From the NCBI GenBank assembly GCA_002309695.1, contig DBXV01000004.1, positions 34,980-98,979 of the forward strand: a stretch of DNA of 64,000 nt, in the 5' to 3' direction. The notes under the pieces are model-generated. The model was given only the letters and a program-made list of their open reading frames with translations. It was not told where the DNA came from and ran no database searches. This DNA is from Myxococcales bacterium UBA1203. GTDB taxonomy: Bacteria; Myxococcota; Myxococcia; Myxococcales; UBA5297. The position numbers and the translations under genes are program-made. This document shows positions 43,706 to 53,199 of this stretch, one piece after another (within the stretch, counting starts at the first letter, position 1; every line of letters starts with the position of its first letter).

Positions 43706-45799
43706 TCAGTCAGGCTTGACGACGGCAGCGCTGCTGAGAGGTCCGCCCGCGGTCCAGAAGGCTCTGACTTCCCCGATGTCTGAGCACCGCCTGGCCGGAG
43801 GCAGACTCTTCAAAAAAGCGCCGCCGTAGCGCTTGGTCGTCAGCCGCGGGTCGAGAATTGCCACGATGCCCCTGTCGGTGCGCGTGCGAATCAGCCGTCC
43901 GAAGCCCTGGCGCAGCGACAGCGCCGCCTGCGGCACCTGATAACAGATGAACGGCACGCGCCCCGCCGCCCTGAGCCATTCGACCCTGGCCGCCACCACC
44001 GGGTCCGTGGGAGAGGCAAAGGGCAGCCTGTCGATGACCACGAGTGACAGCGCCTCGCCGGGAATGTCCACGCCCTCCCAGAAGCTGTGGGAAGCAAACA
44101 GCGCCGACGGCTCGTTCTTAAAGCGGGAAATGAGTGCGCTCCGAGGCGCCTCGCCCTGAATCATCACCGGACAGGGAAGCCGGCCGCGAAGCAGCGCGTG
44201 GGCGAGCGTCATGTTTTTCAGGCTGGTGAAGAGAAGCAGGGCCCGCCCGCCGGTAATCCCGCACAGCGCTTCAATCTCCTCTGCCGCGCGGCCGATGAAC
44301 TCCGGCTCGTTGGGCTCAGGAAGATGGCGCGGCGTGTAGAGAGCGGCCTGCTGTCCGTAGTCAAAAGGCGAATCCAGAAGCAGCTCATCCACGGGCGTCA
44401 CAAAACGCCGCATCGTCCCCGAATCGCCATGGAAGGCTGTCTCCGAAGCCTCGTTGCCGGCGGCAGCTTTTTCTTCTTCGGCATTTCCGCCGGCCTGCTC
44501 CCCGGACGAAGGAAGCCCCAGCCTTCGGCGGGTAAAATCCAGCCTGCCCTCCGCCGCCAGCGTGGCCGACGTGAAAATGATGGTGTCCGCCGTCGTGTAG
44601 AGCCGCGACCTGAACTCACGGGCCACATCGATGGGCGCCGCCCGGAGAAACACCTGCGTCTTGCCGCGCCGCTCCTCCCAATAGACGAAGCCCGGGTCAT
44701 CCATGGCGGCCATGAACTCCAGACCCGCGGTCAGATCGTTGATGCGGCGGAGGAACGTCTCCTTCTCCACGGATTCGAGCTGAGAAATGGCACCCGGAAG
44801 CGCCCGCAGCGCCTCTGTCAGCGGCTCGATCTGAACGGACAGCTCATCCGCATCGAGAGGCGCCGTCAGCCGCCGGACCGGCTCTGTCTCGGGAATGCCC
44901 AGGCCGCGCTGATTGAAGAGCCGCGTCCCGAACTGCTCGATGCGCTCCAGAATCATCGGCGCCAGCGGACAGGCGTTCGGCTCCTGCGAAAGAGCGCGCT
45001 CCACGTCCTCCGTCAGCTCATGGATGCGGAAGGCGCACAGCGAGACGCCGAAAAAATCGGTGGCCACGTCCTCCACAGCGTGCGCCTCGTCGAACACCAC
45101 CGCCTGATAGGGCGGAATCACCTGCGCCCCGCTCCCGGGAACATCAGTTTTCAGGGCCAGATCGGCGAAGAGCAGGTGGTGATTGACGATGATGAGGTCG
45201 CTGTCCGCCGCCTCGCGCCGCGCACGGGAGACGAAGCACACGCTGTTGTAGGGGCACTTGCGGCCCGGACAGCTTTCAGAGGCGCAGGACAGCTCTTTCC
45301 GGACCTGGCTTCCCTCGGGCAGGTTCAGCTCACTCCACTCGCCTGTCTCCGTCTGCCGGGACCAGCTGACCACCGCCTCGTATTCGCGCCGGGCACTGGC
45401 AAACAGGTGCGCCTGGCCCGCGGTCTCGGCCAGCTCCAGCCGATAGCGGCACAGGTAGTTCGACCTTCCCTTGAGAACGGTGGCCTTGAACTCGATGCCC
45501 GCCGCCTTGCGGAGCAGGGGCAGGTCCTTGTCGAGAATCTGGTCCTGGAGCGTCTTGGTCGCCGTCGAGACCACCACGCGCCGCCCGGAGAGAAGCGCCG
45601 GAATCAGATACGCCAGCGTCTTGCCCGTGCCCGTTCCGGCCTCCACCAGACAGTAGCGCCGCTCATCCAGCGCCCGGCGCACCAGCCGCGCCATCTGCAG
45701 CTGCTGAGGCCGGTGCTCGTAGGCGGGAAACGCTCTGGCGAGGATGCCGTCAGGGCCGAGATATTTCTGAATCGGGTCGGAAAAAACGCTCATGGTCAT
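43706..45799 (-). CDS. DinG/XPD-like ATP-dependent DNA helicase
   Basis: A 697-residue superfamily-2 helicase of the iron-sulfur XPD/DinG type, unwinding DNA 5' to 3' in repair or replication conflicts. Walker A is VEAGTGTGKT near residue 50, the DEAH box is VVFDEAHAVED, and motif VI is QGFGRLIRTRTDRG. Between motifs Ia and II four cysteines (one in YLCRYR, then SCPGRKCPYNSVC) fit the Fe-S site. The start is at MTMSVFSD; the 79 extra upstream codons are low-complexity and would overlap the divergent promoter region. No good ribosome site is seen. A segment rich in Gly/Glu (about 440-460) is an insert. Confidence 0.9.
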   Translation of the reverse strand: MTMSVFSDPIQKYLGPDGILARAFPAYEHRPQQLQMARLVRRALDERRYCLVEAGTGTGKTLAYLIPALLSGRRVVVSTATKTLQDQILDKDLPLLRKAAGIEFKATVLKGRSNYLCRYRLELAETAGQAHLFASARREYEAVVSWSRQTETGEWSELNLPEGSQVRKELSCASESCPGRKCPYNSVCFVSRARREAADSDLIIVNHHLLFADLALKTDVPGSGAQVIPPYQAVVFDEAHAVEDVATDFFGVSLCAFRIHELTEDVERALSQEPNACPLAPMILERIEQFGTRLFNQRGLGIPETEPVRRLTAPLDADELSVQIEPLTEALRALPGAISQLESVEKETFLRRINDLTAGLEFMAAMDDPGFVYWEERRGKTQVFLRAAPIDVAREFRSRLYTTADTIIFTSATLAAEGRLDFTRRRLGLPSSGEQAGGNAEEEKAAAGNEASETAFHGDSGTMRRFVTPVDELLLDSPFDYGQQAALYTPRHLPEPNEPEFIGRAAEEIEALCGITGGRALLLFTSLKNMTLAHALLRGRLPCPVMIQGEAPRSALISRFKNEPSALFASHSFWEGVDIPGEALSLVVIDRLPFASPTDPVVAARVEWLRAAGRVPFICYQVPQAALSLRQGFGRLIRTRTDRGIVAILDPRLTTKRYGGAFLKSLPPARRCSDIGEVRAFWTAGGPLSSAAVVKPD

Positions 45800-46039
45800 C
45801 GAAAGAAGGAACTGCCGGCAGGGCAAAAGGGCCGGCGCCGATACATGATTCCCGGCAAAAAAAATGCGGCCTGCCGCCGAAAAAGAGGCCTTAAGCTCCC
45901 CCTCTCCTTCACCGCCGGACAAAGCCTCTCTTTGAAGAGGCTCCTCACCTGCCCGCCGTCTGTCCGCGTCTCTGAAACTGAAATTTTCGGACGAAGCGCG
46001 GCGGCACCCGCAGGAATCCCGGCTTTCCTGAGTCACGCC

Positions 46040-47740
46040 ATGTCCTCCAGAACTTCCGCATCGCTCCTCGCGCTCGGGCTCTGTGCCTTCCTCGCCGCCT
46101 GCTCATCGGAAAAAACAGAGGACGCCCCCGACGCGTCGCTGCCGCCACTGGTTCTCCCCGACGGCGGCTGTGTCCCGCGCGCGTTGTGTCCCGACGAATT
46201 TGAGTGCGGCGAAATGGACGACGGCTGCGGCGGAAAGCTCTCGTGCGGCACATGCGGCGGCATCCGCGAATGCAGCGAGCATGTCTGCTCCGAATGCGTC
46301 CCCGTGACGACCTGCGAGAGCGAGGGGCGGGTGTGCGGCAAACTGACCGACGAATGCGGCGACACTGTGGACTGCGGCGGCTGCGACACGGGCGAAAGAT
46401 GCAGCGACAGCGGCGACGCGTGCGAGCCCTGCACTCCCCTCGAATGCGGAAGTCTCCCGGCTGAGGTCTGCGGCGAAATGGATGACGGCTGCGGCGGGAC
46501 GATCTCGTGCGGGTGCCAGGCGAATTACCGCTGCGAGGACAGCGCCTGCGAGCTCTGCCCCGACTACGGCTGCGCGGACTTCGGCGCCGAGTGCGGAGCT
46601 GTCGATGAGGGCTGCAGCCGCGAACCGCTGTTCTGCGGGGAATGCACTGAGGACGGCCAAAGCTGCGTGAACAACAAGTGCGTCTTCTGCACCCCCGGAA
46701 CGGCTCAGGAGCGCTGCGCTTTGGCTGGCGCCCAGTGCGGAACGGTGAGCGACGGCTGCGGCGGCACAGTGGACTGCGGACTCTGCGGCGCGCCTGATTC
46801 GTGCGTGAACGGCGCCTGCATCTGCGTGCCCGTCACCTGCGAGGAGCAGGGCGTGACCTGCGGCGAGGCCTACGACGGCTGCGGGCACTTCATTCAGTGC
46901 GGGCCCGCCTGCGCTGACGCTGAAAGCGCCGTGATCCGCCTGGTGACGGGCAACATCACAAGCGGGAATCACCAGTCGTACGACGAGGGACACGGCCTGC
47001 GCATTTTCCGCGGCCTGAAGCCTCAGATTGCCCTCGTTCAGGAGTTCAACTTCGGCAGCTGCAGTGCCCGCGACCTCCGGCAGATGGTGATTCAGGGCTT
47101 CGGCGAACGCTTTTTCCACGTCGTTCAGAGCCGGAGCGATGTCGTCACCATCCCCAACGGCATCGTCAGCTACTACCCCATCAAGTCCTGGGGGATTCTG
47201 AAGGACATCACTCTCGACGAGCGCGACCACGTCTGGGCCCGCATCGACATTCCCGGCAAAGCCGACCTCTGGGCCGTCAGCATCCACTTCTCGACCAAGA
47301 GCGAGAAGCGCCAGAAGAGCATCGCCGATCTCGTGGAGCGGCTGGACGAACTGGGCATTCCCAAGGGCGACTTCGTGGCCGTCGGCGGCGACTTCAACAC
47401 GACGAGCCGCACCCAGGACAAGGGGCTCGCGTTCCTCGACAACACGGGGCTCATCGTCCTCGACACGGATGACGACTGTCCCATCGACCAGAGCGGCAAC
47501 GACAACACCAACGGCTCGCGGCAGAAGGACTACGACGCGATTTACACGAGTCAGAACCTCAAGGATTTGCAGACGCCGGTGGTCATCAGCGGCGCCCAGA
47601 ATCTGACGGAGCGGGGGCTCGTCTTTGACAGCCGCGTCTTCACGCCGCTCTCGGCCGTTTCGCCCGTGAAGAAGAATGACAGCGGCGCCAGCAACGTGCA
47701 GCACATGGCCGTGGTGAAGGACTACGCCATTCCCAGATAG
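46040..47740 (+). CDS. Lipoprotein with cysteine-rich modules and an endonuclease/exonuclease/phosphatase domain
   Basis: A 566-residue secreted protein. The lipobox ends LAAC, then a short acidic/Pro linker and about six cysteine modules with the pattern CG-x-DGCGG-x-CG-x-C (about residues 45-290). The C-terminal 270 residues form a DNase I-like domain with the expected catalytic positions: VQEFNF (Glu), AVSIHFS, GGDFNTTS (Asp, Asn), YDAIYTS and VQHMAV (final His). It may be a surface nuclease or phosphodiesterase; lipid-targeting relatives cannot be ruled out. The frame is open far upstream of the chosen ATG but that part is a shadow of the helicase gene. Confidence 0.82.
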   Translation: MSSRTSASLLALGLCAFLAACSSEKTEDAPDASLPPLVLPDGGCVPRALCPDEFECGEMDDGCGGKLSCGTCGGIRECSEHVCSECVPVTTCESEGRVCGKLTDECGDTVDCGGCDTGERCSDSGDACEPCTPLECGSLPAEVCGEMDDGCGGTISCGCQANYRCEDSACELCPDYGCADFGAECGAVDEGCSREPLFCGECTEDGQSCVNNKCVFCTPGTAQERCALAGAQCGTVSDGCGGTVDCGLCGAPDSCVNGACICVPVTCEEQGVTCGEAYDGCGHFIQCGPACADAESAVIRLVTGNITSGNHQSYDEGHGLRIFRGLKPQIALVQEFNFGSCSARDLRQMVIQGFGERFFHVVQSRSDVVTIPNGIVSYYPIKSWGILKDITLDERDHVWARIDIPGKADLWAVSIHFSTKSEKRQKSIADLVERLDELGIPKGDFVAVGGDFNTTSRTQDKGLAFLDNTGLIVLDTDDDCPIDQSGNDNTNGSRQKDYDAIYTSQNLKDLQTPVVISGAQNLTERGLVFDSRVFTPLSAVSPVKKNDSGASNVQHMAVVKDYAIPR

Positions 47741-47773
47741 CCCGGCCCGCAGCAGACAAACCGTTCCCTTCCC

Positions 47774-47810
47774 AAAGCTCTCCCCTCCTCGCGCAGGGGA
47801 GGGCTTTTTC
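47774..47810 (+). terminator. Intrinsic terminator after the nuclease-like gene
   Basis: AAAGCTCTCCCCT pairs with AGGGGAGGGCTTT with one G-T and runs into TTTTTC. Confidence 0.82.
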
Positions 47811-47992
47811 ATTTTCTTTTTGCGCCGTGCGCTCCGCTGTCGAAGGTCCCCCCATTTGAGGTGTGGAAAACAAAAAGCGCTGTGCTAGAGAGCGCGCCCC
47901 GTTCGCCGGGGGACGAATAAATTCTCTGTAATTTCAATAAGTTAGACCATCTCAGGCGCATGTTTGGCGCCTTCTGTGGCGAGGCGGCGCAC

Positions 47993-48430
47993 ATGGCACT
48001 TTCAGGCAAGGACCGAAGATTTCTGCGGGCACTGGGTCATCACCTCAAACCAGTGGTGCAGGTGGGCAAGGACGGCGTCAGCGACGCTGCCGCCAAGGCC
48101 GCGGATCAGGCCCTTCGGGACCACGAGCTCATCAAGGTCAAAGTCGGCGAAAGCTGCCCGCTGGAGAGGCAGGAGGCCGCTGAGGCGCTGGCCCAGGCTA
48201 CGGGTGCCGAGATTGCCCAGCTTCTGGGCCGCACGATTCTTCTCTATCGGCCTGACCCGGAAGAGCCCGGCATCCGGCTGCCCAAAGCGCCGTCCGGCGA
48301 GGCGGGGAACGAGATGAATCAGGCTGAAAAAAAAGCCGCGCCCGCTGCCGAGAAGCATTCGCCCGCGCCCGTCCGTCAGCCCCGGCGCGGACGCCTGCCG
48401 CACCGCTCGTCCAAAAACGCTCTTCGCTGA
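47993..48430 (+). CDS. yhbY: YhbY-type RNA-binding protein with basic tail
   Basis: A small CRM-domain protein that binds pre-50S ribosomal particles. The domain fills residues 1-97: LSGKDRRFLRALGHHLKPVVQVGKDGVS and ELIKVKVGES..., ending LGRTILLYRPDP. An extra tail of about 45 residues is rich in Lys, Pro, Arg and may bind RNA; the family usually lacks it. The ATG before ALSGKD was chosen because it matches the family start; an upstream ATG would add 11 residues. A TAGAGA-GCGCGCCCC site about 100 bases upstream may be its promoter, but its -35 is weak. Confidence 0.88.
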   Translation: MALSGKDRRFLRALGHHLKPVVQVGKDGVSDAAAKAADQALRDHELIKVKVGESCPLERQEAAEALAQATGAEIAQLLGRTILLYRPDPEEPGIRLPKAPSGEAGNEMNQAEKKAAPAAEKHSPAPVRQPRRGRLPHRSSKNALR

Positions 48431-48503
48431 ACTGCCTCATCGGCCCGCTGTGCGGCTTCCTCCCGTTTTCAGCCGGAGCGGGCCGCCGCGAGGTTCCCAC
48501 GCC

Positions 48504-49415
48504 ATGACAGACACCAAGGACCCATTGGCTCAGTCCGACCTGCACAACGCCAGGGGCATCGAGCTGGCCGACCGGGGATGGCTCGACGAGGCGGCCAATG
48601 AATTTCGCAAGGCCATCGAGCTGGACCCGAAAAGCGCCCACGCCCACGACAATCTGGCCACCGTTCATGCGGAGAAGGGGCGCTACCGCGAGGCGCTGAC
48701 CGAGTACCTGACCGCTCTGGAACTGGAGCCGGACAGCCCCACTGCCCACTACAACCTGGCCTGCTTTCTCTCGTCCCACTCGCTGGACATGGCCGTCAGC
48801 GAATATCAGCGGGCGATTGAGGAAGAGCCCGGCTACCGGGACGCTCACGTCAATCTGGGAATCACCTACGCCGACATGGGCAAATACGACGAGGCGAAGG
48901 AATCGCTGAAAACCGCCATCAGTCTGGAGCCGGACGACACTTTTGCCCGTCTGGAACTGGCCGACCTCTACATGGACGACGACGAGCTCCGCGACGCCAT
49001 CGCGCAGCTCAAGGATGTCACCCGCATCGACCCCAACGAATACGAGGGCTTCCTCAATCTGGGCATCTGCTACGCCCAGAAGGGTTTCTACGCCGAGGCC
49101 GAGCGCTGCTACCTGCGGGCCCTCGAACTGAACGCGCAGGAAGCGCTGATTCCCTACAATCTGTCGGCGCTCTACGCGCTCTGGGGACGCCCGGACGACT
49201 GCATCCGCTTCATGCGTCAGGCCGTGGTTCTCTCGCGGGATGAGGTCCTCGCCTGGCTGGCCGAGGACAACATGTTCGACGCTGTCCGGGAGCTTCCCGA
49301 ATTTCAGGCGAGCCTGACCGCCGTGCCCGAAGGCGCCGGCGCGGCAGACGGAAGCTCCGACGAAGATGATGACGCCGCCGGGGACGCTGATTCGCCGGAA
49401 CCGCTGACCAAATGA
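48504..49415 (+). CDS. TPR-repeat protein
   Basis: A 303-residue soluble protein made of about seven tetratricopeptide repeats (for instance ANEFRKAIELDPKSAHAHDNLA, DAHVNLGITYADMGKYDEA, YEGFLNLGICYAQKGFY), followed by a short acidic C-terminus rich in Asp and Ser. TPR arrays hold protein complexes together. The stop overlaps the nadK start (ATGA), so it is coupled to NAD kinase and then to recN. No export signal is present. The partner is unknown. Confidence 0.85.
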   Translation: MTDTKDPLAQSDLHNARGIELADRGWLDEAANEFRKAIELDPKSAHAHDNLATVHAEKGRYREALTEYLTALELEPDSPTAHYNLACFLSSHSLDMAVSEYQRAIEEEPGYRDAHVNLGITYADMGKYDEAKESLKTAISLEPDDTFARLELADLYMDDDELRDAIAQLKDVTRIDPNEYEGFLNLGICYAQKGFYAEAERCYLRALELNAQEALIPYNLSALYALWGRPDDCIRFMRQAVVLSRDEVLAWLAEDNMFDAVRELPEFQASLTAVPEGAGAADGSSDEDDDAAGDADSPEPLTK

Positions 49416-50311
49416 GGGCTGACGACGTGTCTGGCATTCGGCGAGTGGGCTTTGTGGTGAACGTGCAGAAGGGCAGGTCCGCCGAACTGACGGCCAGCCT
49501 GACGGCCATCCTCCGCAAGCGGGGCATCGAATTTTTCTGCGAGGCGGAAAACGCCGAGATGCTGGGAATGCCGGGCGCGGGCGCGGACAGCTTTCAGTCG
49601 GCCGATCTGTGCGTGGTCCTGGGCGGCGACGGGACGATGCTCCGCGCCTCGCGGATTCTGGGGAACAGCGAGGTGCCGCTCCTGGGCATCCATCTGGGGT
49701 CACTGGGCTTCCTGATGGAGAACATGGCGGACGAGGCCAAAGCGGCTCTGGACAGCGCGCTGACCGGCGACATCGAGGTCACGCCCCGCCTCCGCCTGCG
49801 CGTCCGCGTGTTTTCCGGATTCGAAGACGAGCGCGTCTCTCCCGAGCCCCGCTACGACGTGCTGGCGCTGAATGAGGCCACCGTCAGCCGCGGTCTTCTC
49901 TCGCGCATCATCGAGCTGAAAACCTGCATCGATGGCTTTCCCGTCACCTGCTACCGCGCCGACGGCGTCATCATTTCTTCGCCCACGGGCTCCACGGGCT
50001 ATTCGCTGTCCGCCGGAGGTCCCATTCTGGCGCCCTCGCTGGATGCCATCGCCGTCACGCCCATCTGCCCGCACACCCTGGCCCAGCGCCCGCTCGTCAT
50101 TCCCGGCGGAAGCCACATTGAGCTGACGCTCCTGCCCGGGTCCTCGGAAGTCATCCTCTCGATTGACGGCCAGCAGAGCTGCCCGCTGGAGGCCTTCGAC
50201 CGCATCCGCATCGAGGCCGCTGCCACCCGGACGCTCATCGTCCGCAACCGCAACGTGGACTTCTTCTCCATTCTCCGCTCCCGCCTGGGCTGGGGCGGCG
50301 GCAGGCGCTGA
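49412..50311 (+). CDS. nadK: NAD kinase
   Basis: Makes NADP from NAD with ATP or polyphosphate. The 299-residue protein has the family motifs VLGGDGTML (about residue 70), LGIHLGSLGFL, ALNEATVSR and the glycine-rich SPTGSTGYSLSAGGPI. C-terminal IVRNRNVDFFSILRSRLGW is also typical. It overlaps the TPR gene by four bases and precedes recN, an order found in many bacteria (nadK-recN). Confidence 0.96.
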   Translation: MRADDVSGIRRVGFVVNVQKGRSAELTASLTAILRKRGIEFFCEAENAEMLGMPGAGADSFQSADLCVVLGGDGTMLRASRILGNSEVPLLGIHLGSLGFLMENMADEAKAALDSALTGDIEVTPRLRLRVRVFSGFEDERVSPEPRYDVLALNEATVSRGLLSRIIELKTCIDGFPVTCYRADGVIISSPTGSTGYSLSAGGPILAPSLDAIAVTPICPHTLAQRPLVIPGGSHIELTLLPGSSEVILSIDGQQSCPLEAFDRIRIEAAATRTLIVRNRNVDFFSILRSRLGWGGGRR

Positions 50312-50362
50312 TTCGTCACGGGCATTCCCCGGCGCTCAGCGCCCTGTCCGAAAGTCCATCGC

Positions 50363-52078
50363 ATGATTACTGAACTCAGGATTCGGAACCTCGCCATTGT
50401 CGAGTCCGCGGACATCCGCTTCGACGGCGGCTTCAACGTCATCACCGGCGAGACCGGCGCAGGCAAATCGCTTCTGGTGGATGCCCTGCACCTGATTCTC
50501 GGCGGACGCGCCAGCACCGACCTGATTCGCACCGGCGAGCGCGAGGCCTCGGTGGAGGCTTTTTTTGAGGGGCTGGACGGCAGCGGCATCCGCGGCCTGC
50601 TCGACGAGATGGGGCTCCCGGACGAGGAGAACGGCGAGCTGCTGGTCCGGCGGACGGTGAACGCTCAGGGCAAGAGCCGCGTCTGGCTGAACGGCGCTCT
50701 GGCCACTGTCGGGCAGCTGGAAAAGCTCTCGCGGTTCCTCGTGGACATCAGCGGTCAGCACGAACACGTCAGCCTGCTGAGGCCGGAGCTGCACCTCGGA
50801 CTCCTCGACGCTTTCGCGGGCACCGGCGAACAGCTGAATCACTTTCGCGAGGCGTTCGATGCGCTTCTGGCCCGGAAAAAAGAGCGCGATGTCCTGGCCA
50901 GTGACGACGCGGCCCGTGCCGACAGATGCGGCTGGCTGAAATTCCAGCTGGAAGAGCTGGATGCCGTGGACCCCAAACCGGGCGAGCTGGAAGAGCTGGA
51001 ACAGCAGCGGCGCTCTCTCGAATCGGTGGAAAAGCAGCGGCGGATGCTGAGTGAGGCAGACGCCCTGATTTATTCGGGTGACGGGTGTGCCCTGGGGCAG
51101 GTCACCGCCGCCTGCGCGGCCCTGAAAGCTATCGCCGACGTGTCGCCCGAAGCGGCCGCCTGGGAAAAATCGCTCGATGAGATTCGCCTGGAGCTGAGCG
51201 AGCTGGCGCGGGACGTGGCCCGGCACAGCGGGGGACTCAATGAGGACCCGGAGGCGCTGGAACACGTCATTGAGCGCGAGGAGGACATCCGGCGGCTGAC
51301 GCGCAAGCACGGCGGCACAGTGGAGGAGGTTCTGGCCCGGCGCGGGCGCATGCGGGAGGAGCTGGACAGCCTCGAACGCCGGGATGAGCGGCTGGAGGAA
51401 CTGGACGCGGACATCCGGAAGCTGACAGCGGAAGCGCTGACGCGGGCCCGTGCGCTGTCCGAGGCGCGGCGCGCGGCGGCGAAGACCTTTGCCGAAGCCG
51501 TTGAGAACGAGCTGAAAAAGCTGGCCATGGAGCGGACGGTTTTTGAAGCAGCGCTCACGCCCTGTCAGGCCGGGACCGGTGCCATGCCGCTGGAAGGCGG
51601 CGGCTTTCTGACCCGCGCCGGACTGGAAAACGGTGAATTTCTCATCGCGCCCAATGCCGGCGAAACGATTCGGCCGCTCGCCCGCATTGCCTCCGGCGGC
51701 GAGCTGTCCCGCGTCATGCTGGCCATCAAGCGCGTCCTGGCCCGGGCTGATCCCGTCTTCACCTATGTCTTTGACGAAGTGGATACCGGCATGAGCGGCG
51801 CGGCTGCGGACGCTGTGGGCCGTCTGCTTCAGGAGGTCTCGCTGGGGCGGCAAATCATCGTCATCACGCACCTGCCCCAGATTGCCGCCTTCGGGACGCG
51901 CCACTTCACCGTCAGCAAGGAGTCCTCGGACGACGGCCGCGTGCGCACCAGAATCGAACCTCTGGACGAGGGCGGCCGCGAGCGCGAGCTGGCGCGGATG
52001 CTGGCGGGAAGCCACGTCACCGAAGCCGCTCTGGTCAACGCCCGGGCCATGCTCAGGGCGTGCGCCGCCGGCGTCTGA
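50363..52078 (+). CDS. recN: DNA repair protein RecN
   Basis: An SMC-like ATPase of double-strand break repair, 571 residues, normal length. Walker A is ITGETGAGKSLL near the N-terminus; the ABC signature ASGGELSRVMLAIK and Walker B VFDEVDTGMSG lie in the C-terminal half; the centre (about 160-420) is a coiled coil. The start MITELRIRNLAIVE is exactly that of the family. It follows nadK after 50 bases. Confidence 0.97.
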   Translation: MITELRIRNLAIVESADIRFDGGFNVITGETGAGKSLLVDALHLILGGRASTDLIRTGEREASVEAFFEGLDGSGIRGLLDEMGLPDEENGELLVRRTVNAQGKSRVWLNGALATVGQLEKLSRFLVDISGQHEHVSLLRPELHLGLLDAFAGTGEQLNHFREAFDALLARKKERDVLASDDAARADRCGWLKFQLEELDAVDPKPGELEELEQQRRSLESVEKQRRMLSEADALIYSGDGCALGQVTAACAALKAIADVSPEAAAWEKSLDEIRLELSELARDVARHSGGLNEDPEALEHVIEREEDIRRLTRKHGGTVEEVLARRGRMREELDSLERRDERLEELDADIRKLTAEALTRARALSEARRAAAKTFAEAVENELKKLAMERTVFEAALTPCQAGTGAMPLEGGGFLTRAGLENGEFLIAPNAGETIRPLARIASGGELSRVMLAIKRVLARADPVFTYVFDEVDTGMSGAAADAVGRLLQEVSLGRQIIVITHLPQIAAFGTRHFTVSKESSDDGRVRTRIEPLDEGGRERELARMLAGSHVTEAALVNARAMLRACAAGV

Positions 52079-52079
52079 A

Positions 52080-52102
52080 CCCGCAAACGAAGCGGGCCTT
52101 TT
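52080..52102 (+). terminator. Possible weak terminator after recN
   Basis: CCCGC-loop-GCGGG with five base pairs, two C and then TTTT. It is short, and a promoter for the next gene follows at once. Confidence 0.35.
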
Positions 52103-52120
52103 CCCCCTCCGGAGCCCGGG

Positions 52121-52149
52121 TTGACGCTGTGGGGGCCGTGAAGTAACCC
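52121..52149 (+). promoter_or_regulatory. Promoter of the 67-residue protein gene
   Basis: TTGACG, a 17-base spacer and TAACCC, then GCCGCGCC and five T. This is one of the clearest examples of the shared layout; its -10 is the weakest part. Confidence 0.55.
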
Positions 52150-52237
52150 GCCGCGCCTTTTTCGGACCCGCCCTGTTCCAGTGGGCCGTCCGATGCCGGA
52201 ACCCACCCGGTTCCACATTCCAGAATCGAGGAGCCAA

Positions 52238-52441
52238 ATGAGCAAAGCCACCGATGCCGATGTTTTCGACAAGCGCGTCGTCAATCGCCTCATCCAGAAC
52301 GGAACCATCACTGAGGCCGACTACAAAAAGCACCTGAAAGGCCTGCCCGACCGGGCCAAGGATGCCCTCCCCCTCGAAGCCCGGCTGGAAGAGACCGACC
52401 TCTCCACCTATCTGACCGGCAAGGACAAAGAGAAAGACTGA
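52238..52441 (+). CDS. Small conserved-looking protein, unknown
   Basis: A 67-residue hydrophilic protein of two or three predicted helices (VFDKRVVNRLIQNGTITEAD, then YKKHLKGLPD and a Lys-rich end). GAGGAG lies eight bases before the ATG, and a promoter of the local layout is 90 bases upstream, so the gene is real. I recognise no family, though the ITEADYKKHL pattern is seen in short proteins of related bacteria. A shared transcript with the following DUF1844 gene is possible. Confidence 0.65.
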   Translation: MSKATDADVFDKRVVNRLIQNGTITEADYKKHLKGLPDRAKDALPLEARLEETDLSTYLTGKDKEKD

Positions 52442-52647
52442 GGTCAAAGGCTTTGAGGCCGACGGACGTGCGCCGCCTCTTCGGGGCGCAGCCGAAAAGC
52501 CGAGGCCATTGGCAGCAAATCAGGGCCGTTCCGGAACGCCGTCCGCGGCGATGCCAGGACGGCCCGTGTTGTATGGACCGGGCGCTTTTTCAGGCGGCTT
52601 TCGTTCCCTCCCTCACATCGCGCCCGCGCATCCATGCGGAGTGACCC

Positions 52648-53112
52648 ATGAGTGACGACACCGAAGGCAAGGGATTTCAGGTCAACGACCGGCGCATCAA
52701 ATTCGATGAGAACGAGGCCGGTGCGGCCGCTTCCGATACGGCGAATGGCGGCGCGGCCACATCATCGGCTGCATCGGGGAACACCTCTTCCGGCGGCAGC
52801 AGAACGGTCGAGGGACCGGGCTGGAAGATGGAGCACCAGGACGAAAAAAAGCCCTCTGACCAGCTGCCGCCCATGGATTTCACCCACTTCTGCCTGTCCC
52901 TGGCCGGGTCAGCGCTCATCAATCTGGGCGACGCCGCCAGTCCCGAGTCGGGCAAGACCGAGTCTGACCTGAACATGGCCCGGCAGACCATCGACATTCT
53001 GGCGATGCTGGAAGCGAAGACGCAGGGCAACCTCACGGAAGACGAGTCCAAGCTCCTGTCCACTGTCCTCTACGACCTGAGGATGCGCTTCCTCAGCAAG
53101 TCCAGGCCTTAA
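52648..53112 (+). CDS. DUF1844 domain protein
   Basis: A 154-residue protein with a disordered Gly/Ser/Ala-rich N-terminus (about 1-65) and the DUF1844 domain (about 70-150): MDFTHFCLSLAGSALINLG, then NMARQTIDILAMLEAKTQGNLTEDE and a final helix with LYDLRMRF. The function of DUF1844 is unknown; it is common in delta-type bacteria. GGAG precedes the ATG by seven bases. The 200 bases before it contain no other gene. Confidence 0.85.
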   Translation: MSDDTEGKGFQVNDRRIKFDENEAGAAASDTANGGAATSSAASGNTSSGGSRTVEGPGWKMEHQDEKKPSDQLPPMDFTHFCLSLAGSALINLGDAASPESGKTESDLNMARQTIDILAMLEAKTQGNLTEDESKLLSTVLYDLRMRFLSKSRP

Positions 53113-53199
53113 CCCGCCGACAGCTTCGTCCACGCAATGACGCTTTGGCCCAAGCCACAGACCGCCCTCCACACCTGAAAGCCTCCCGACGGCCATCCC

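Noticed and set aside
45799..46036. Extra 79 codons at the start of the DinG-like gene
   Set aside because: The stretch is low-complexity, covers the divergent regulatory region and is absent from the family; MTMSVFSD gives the usual start.
50336..52447. A 703-codon frame on the minus strand opposite recN
   Set aside because: recN matches its family along the whole length; the opposite frame has no recognisable domain.
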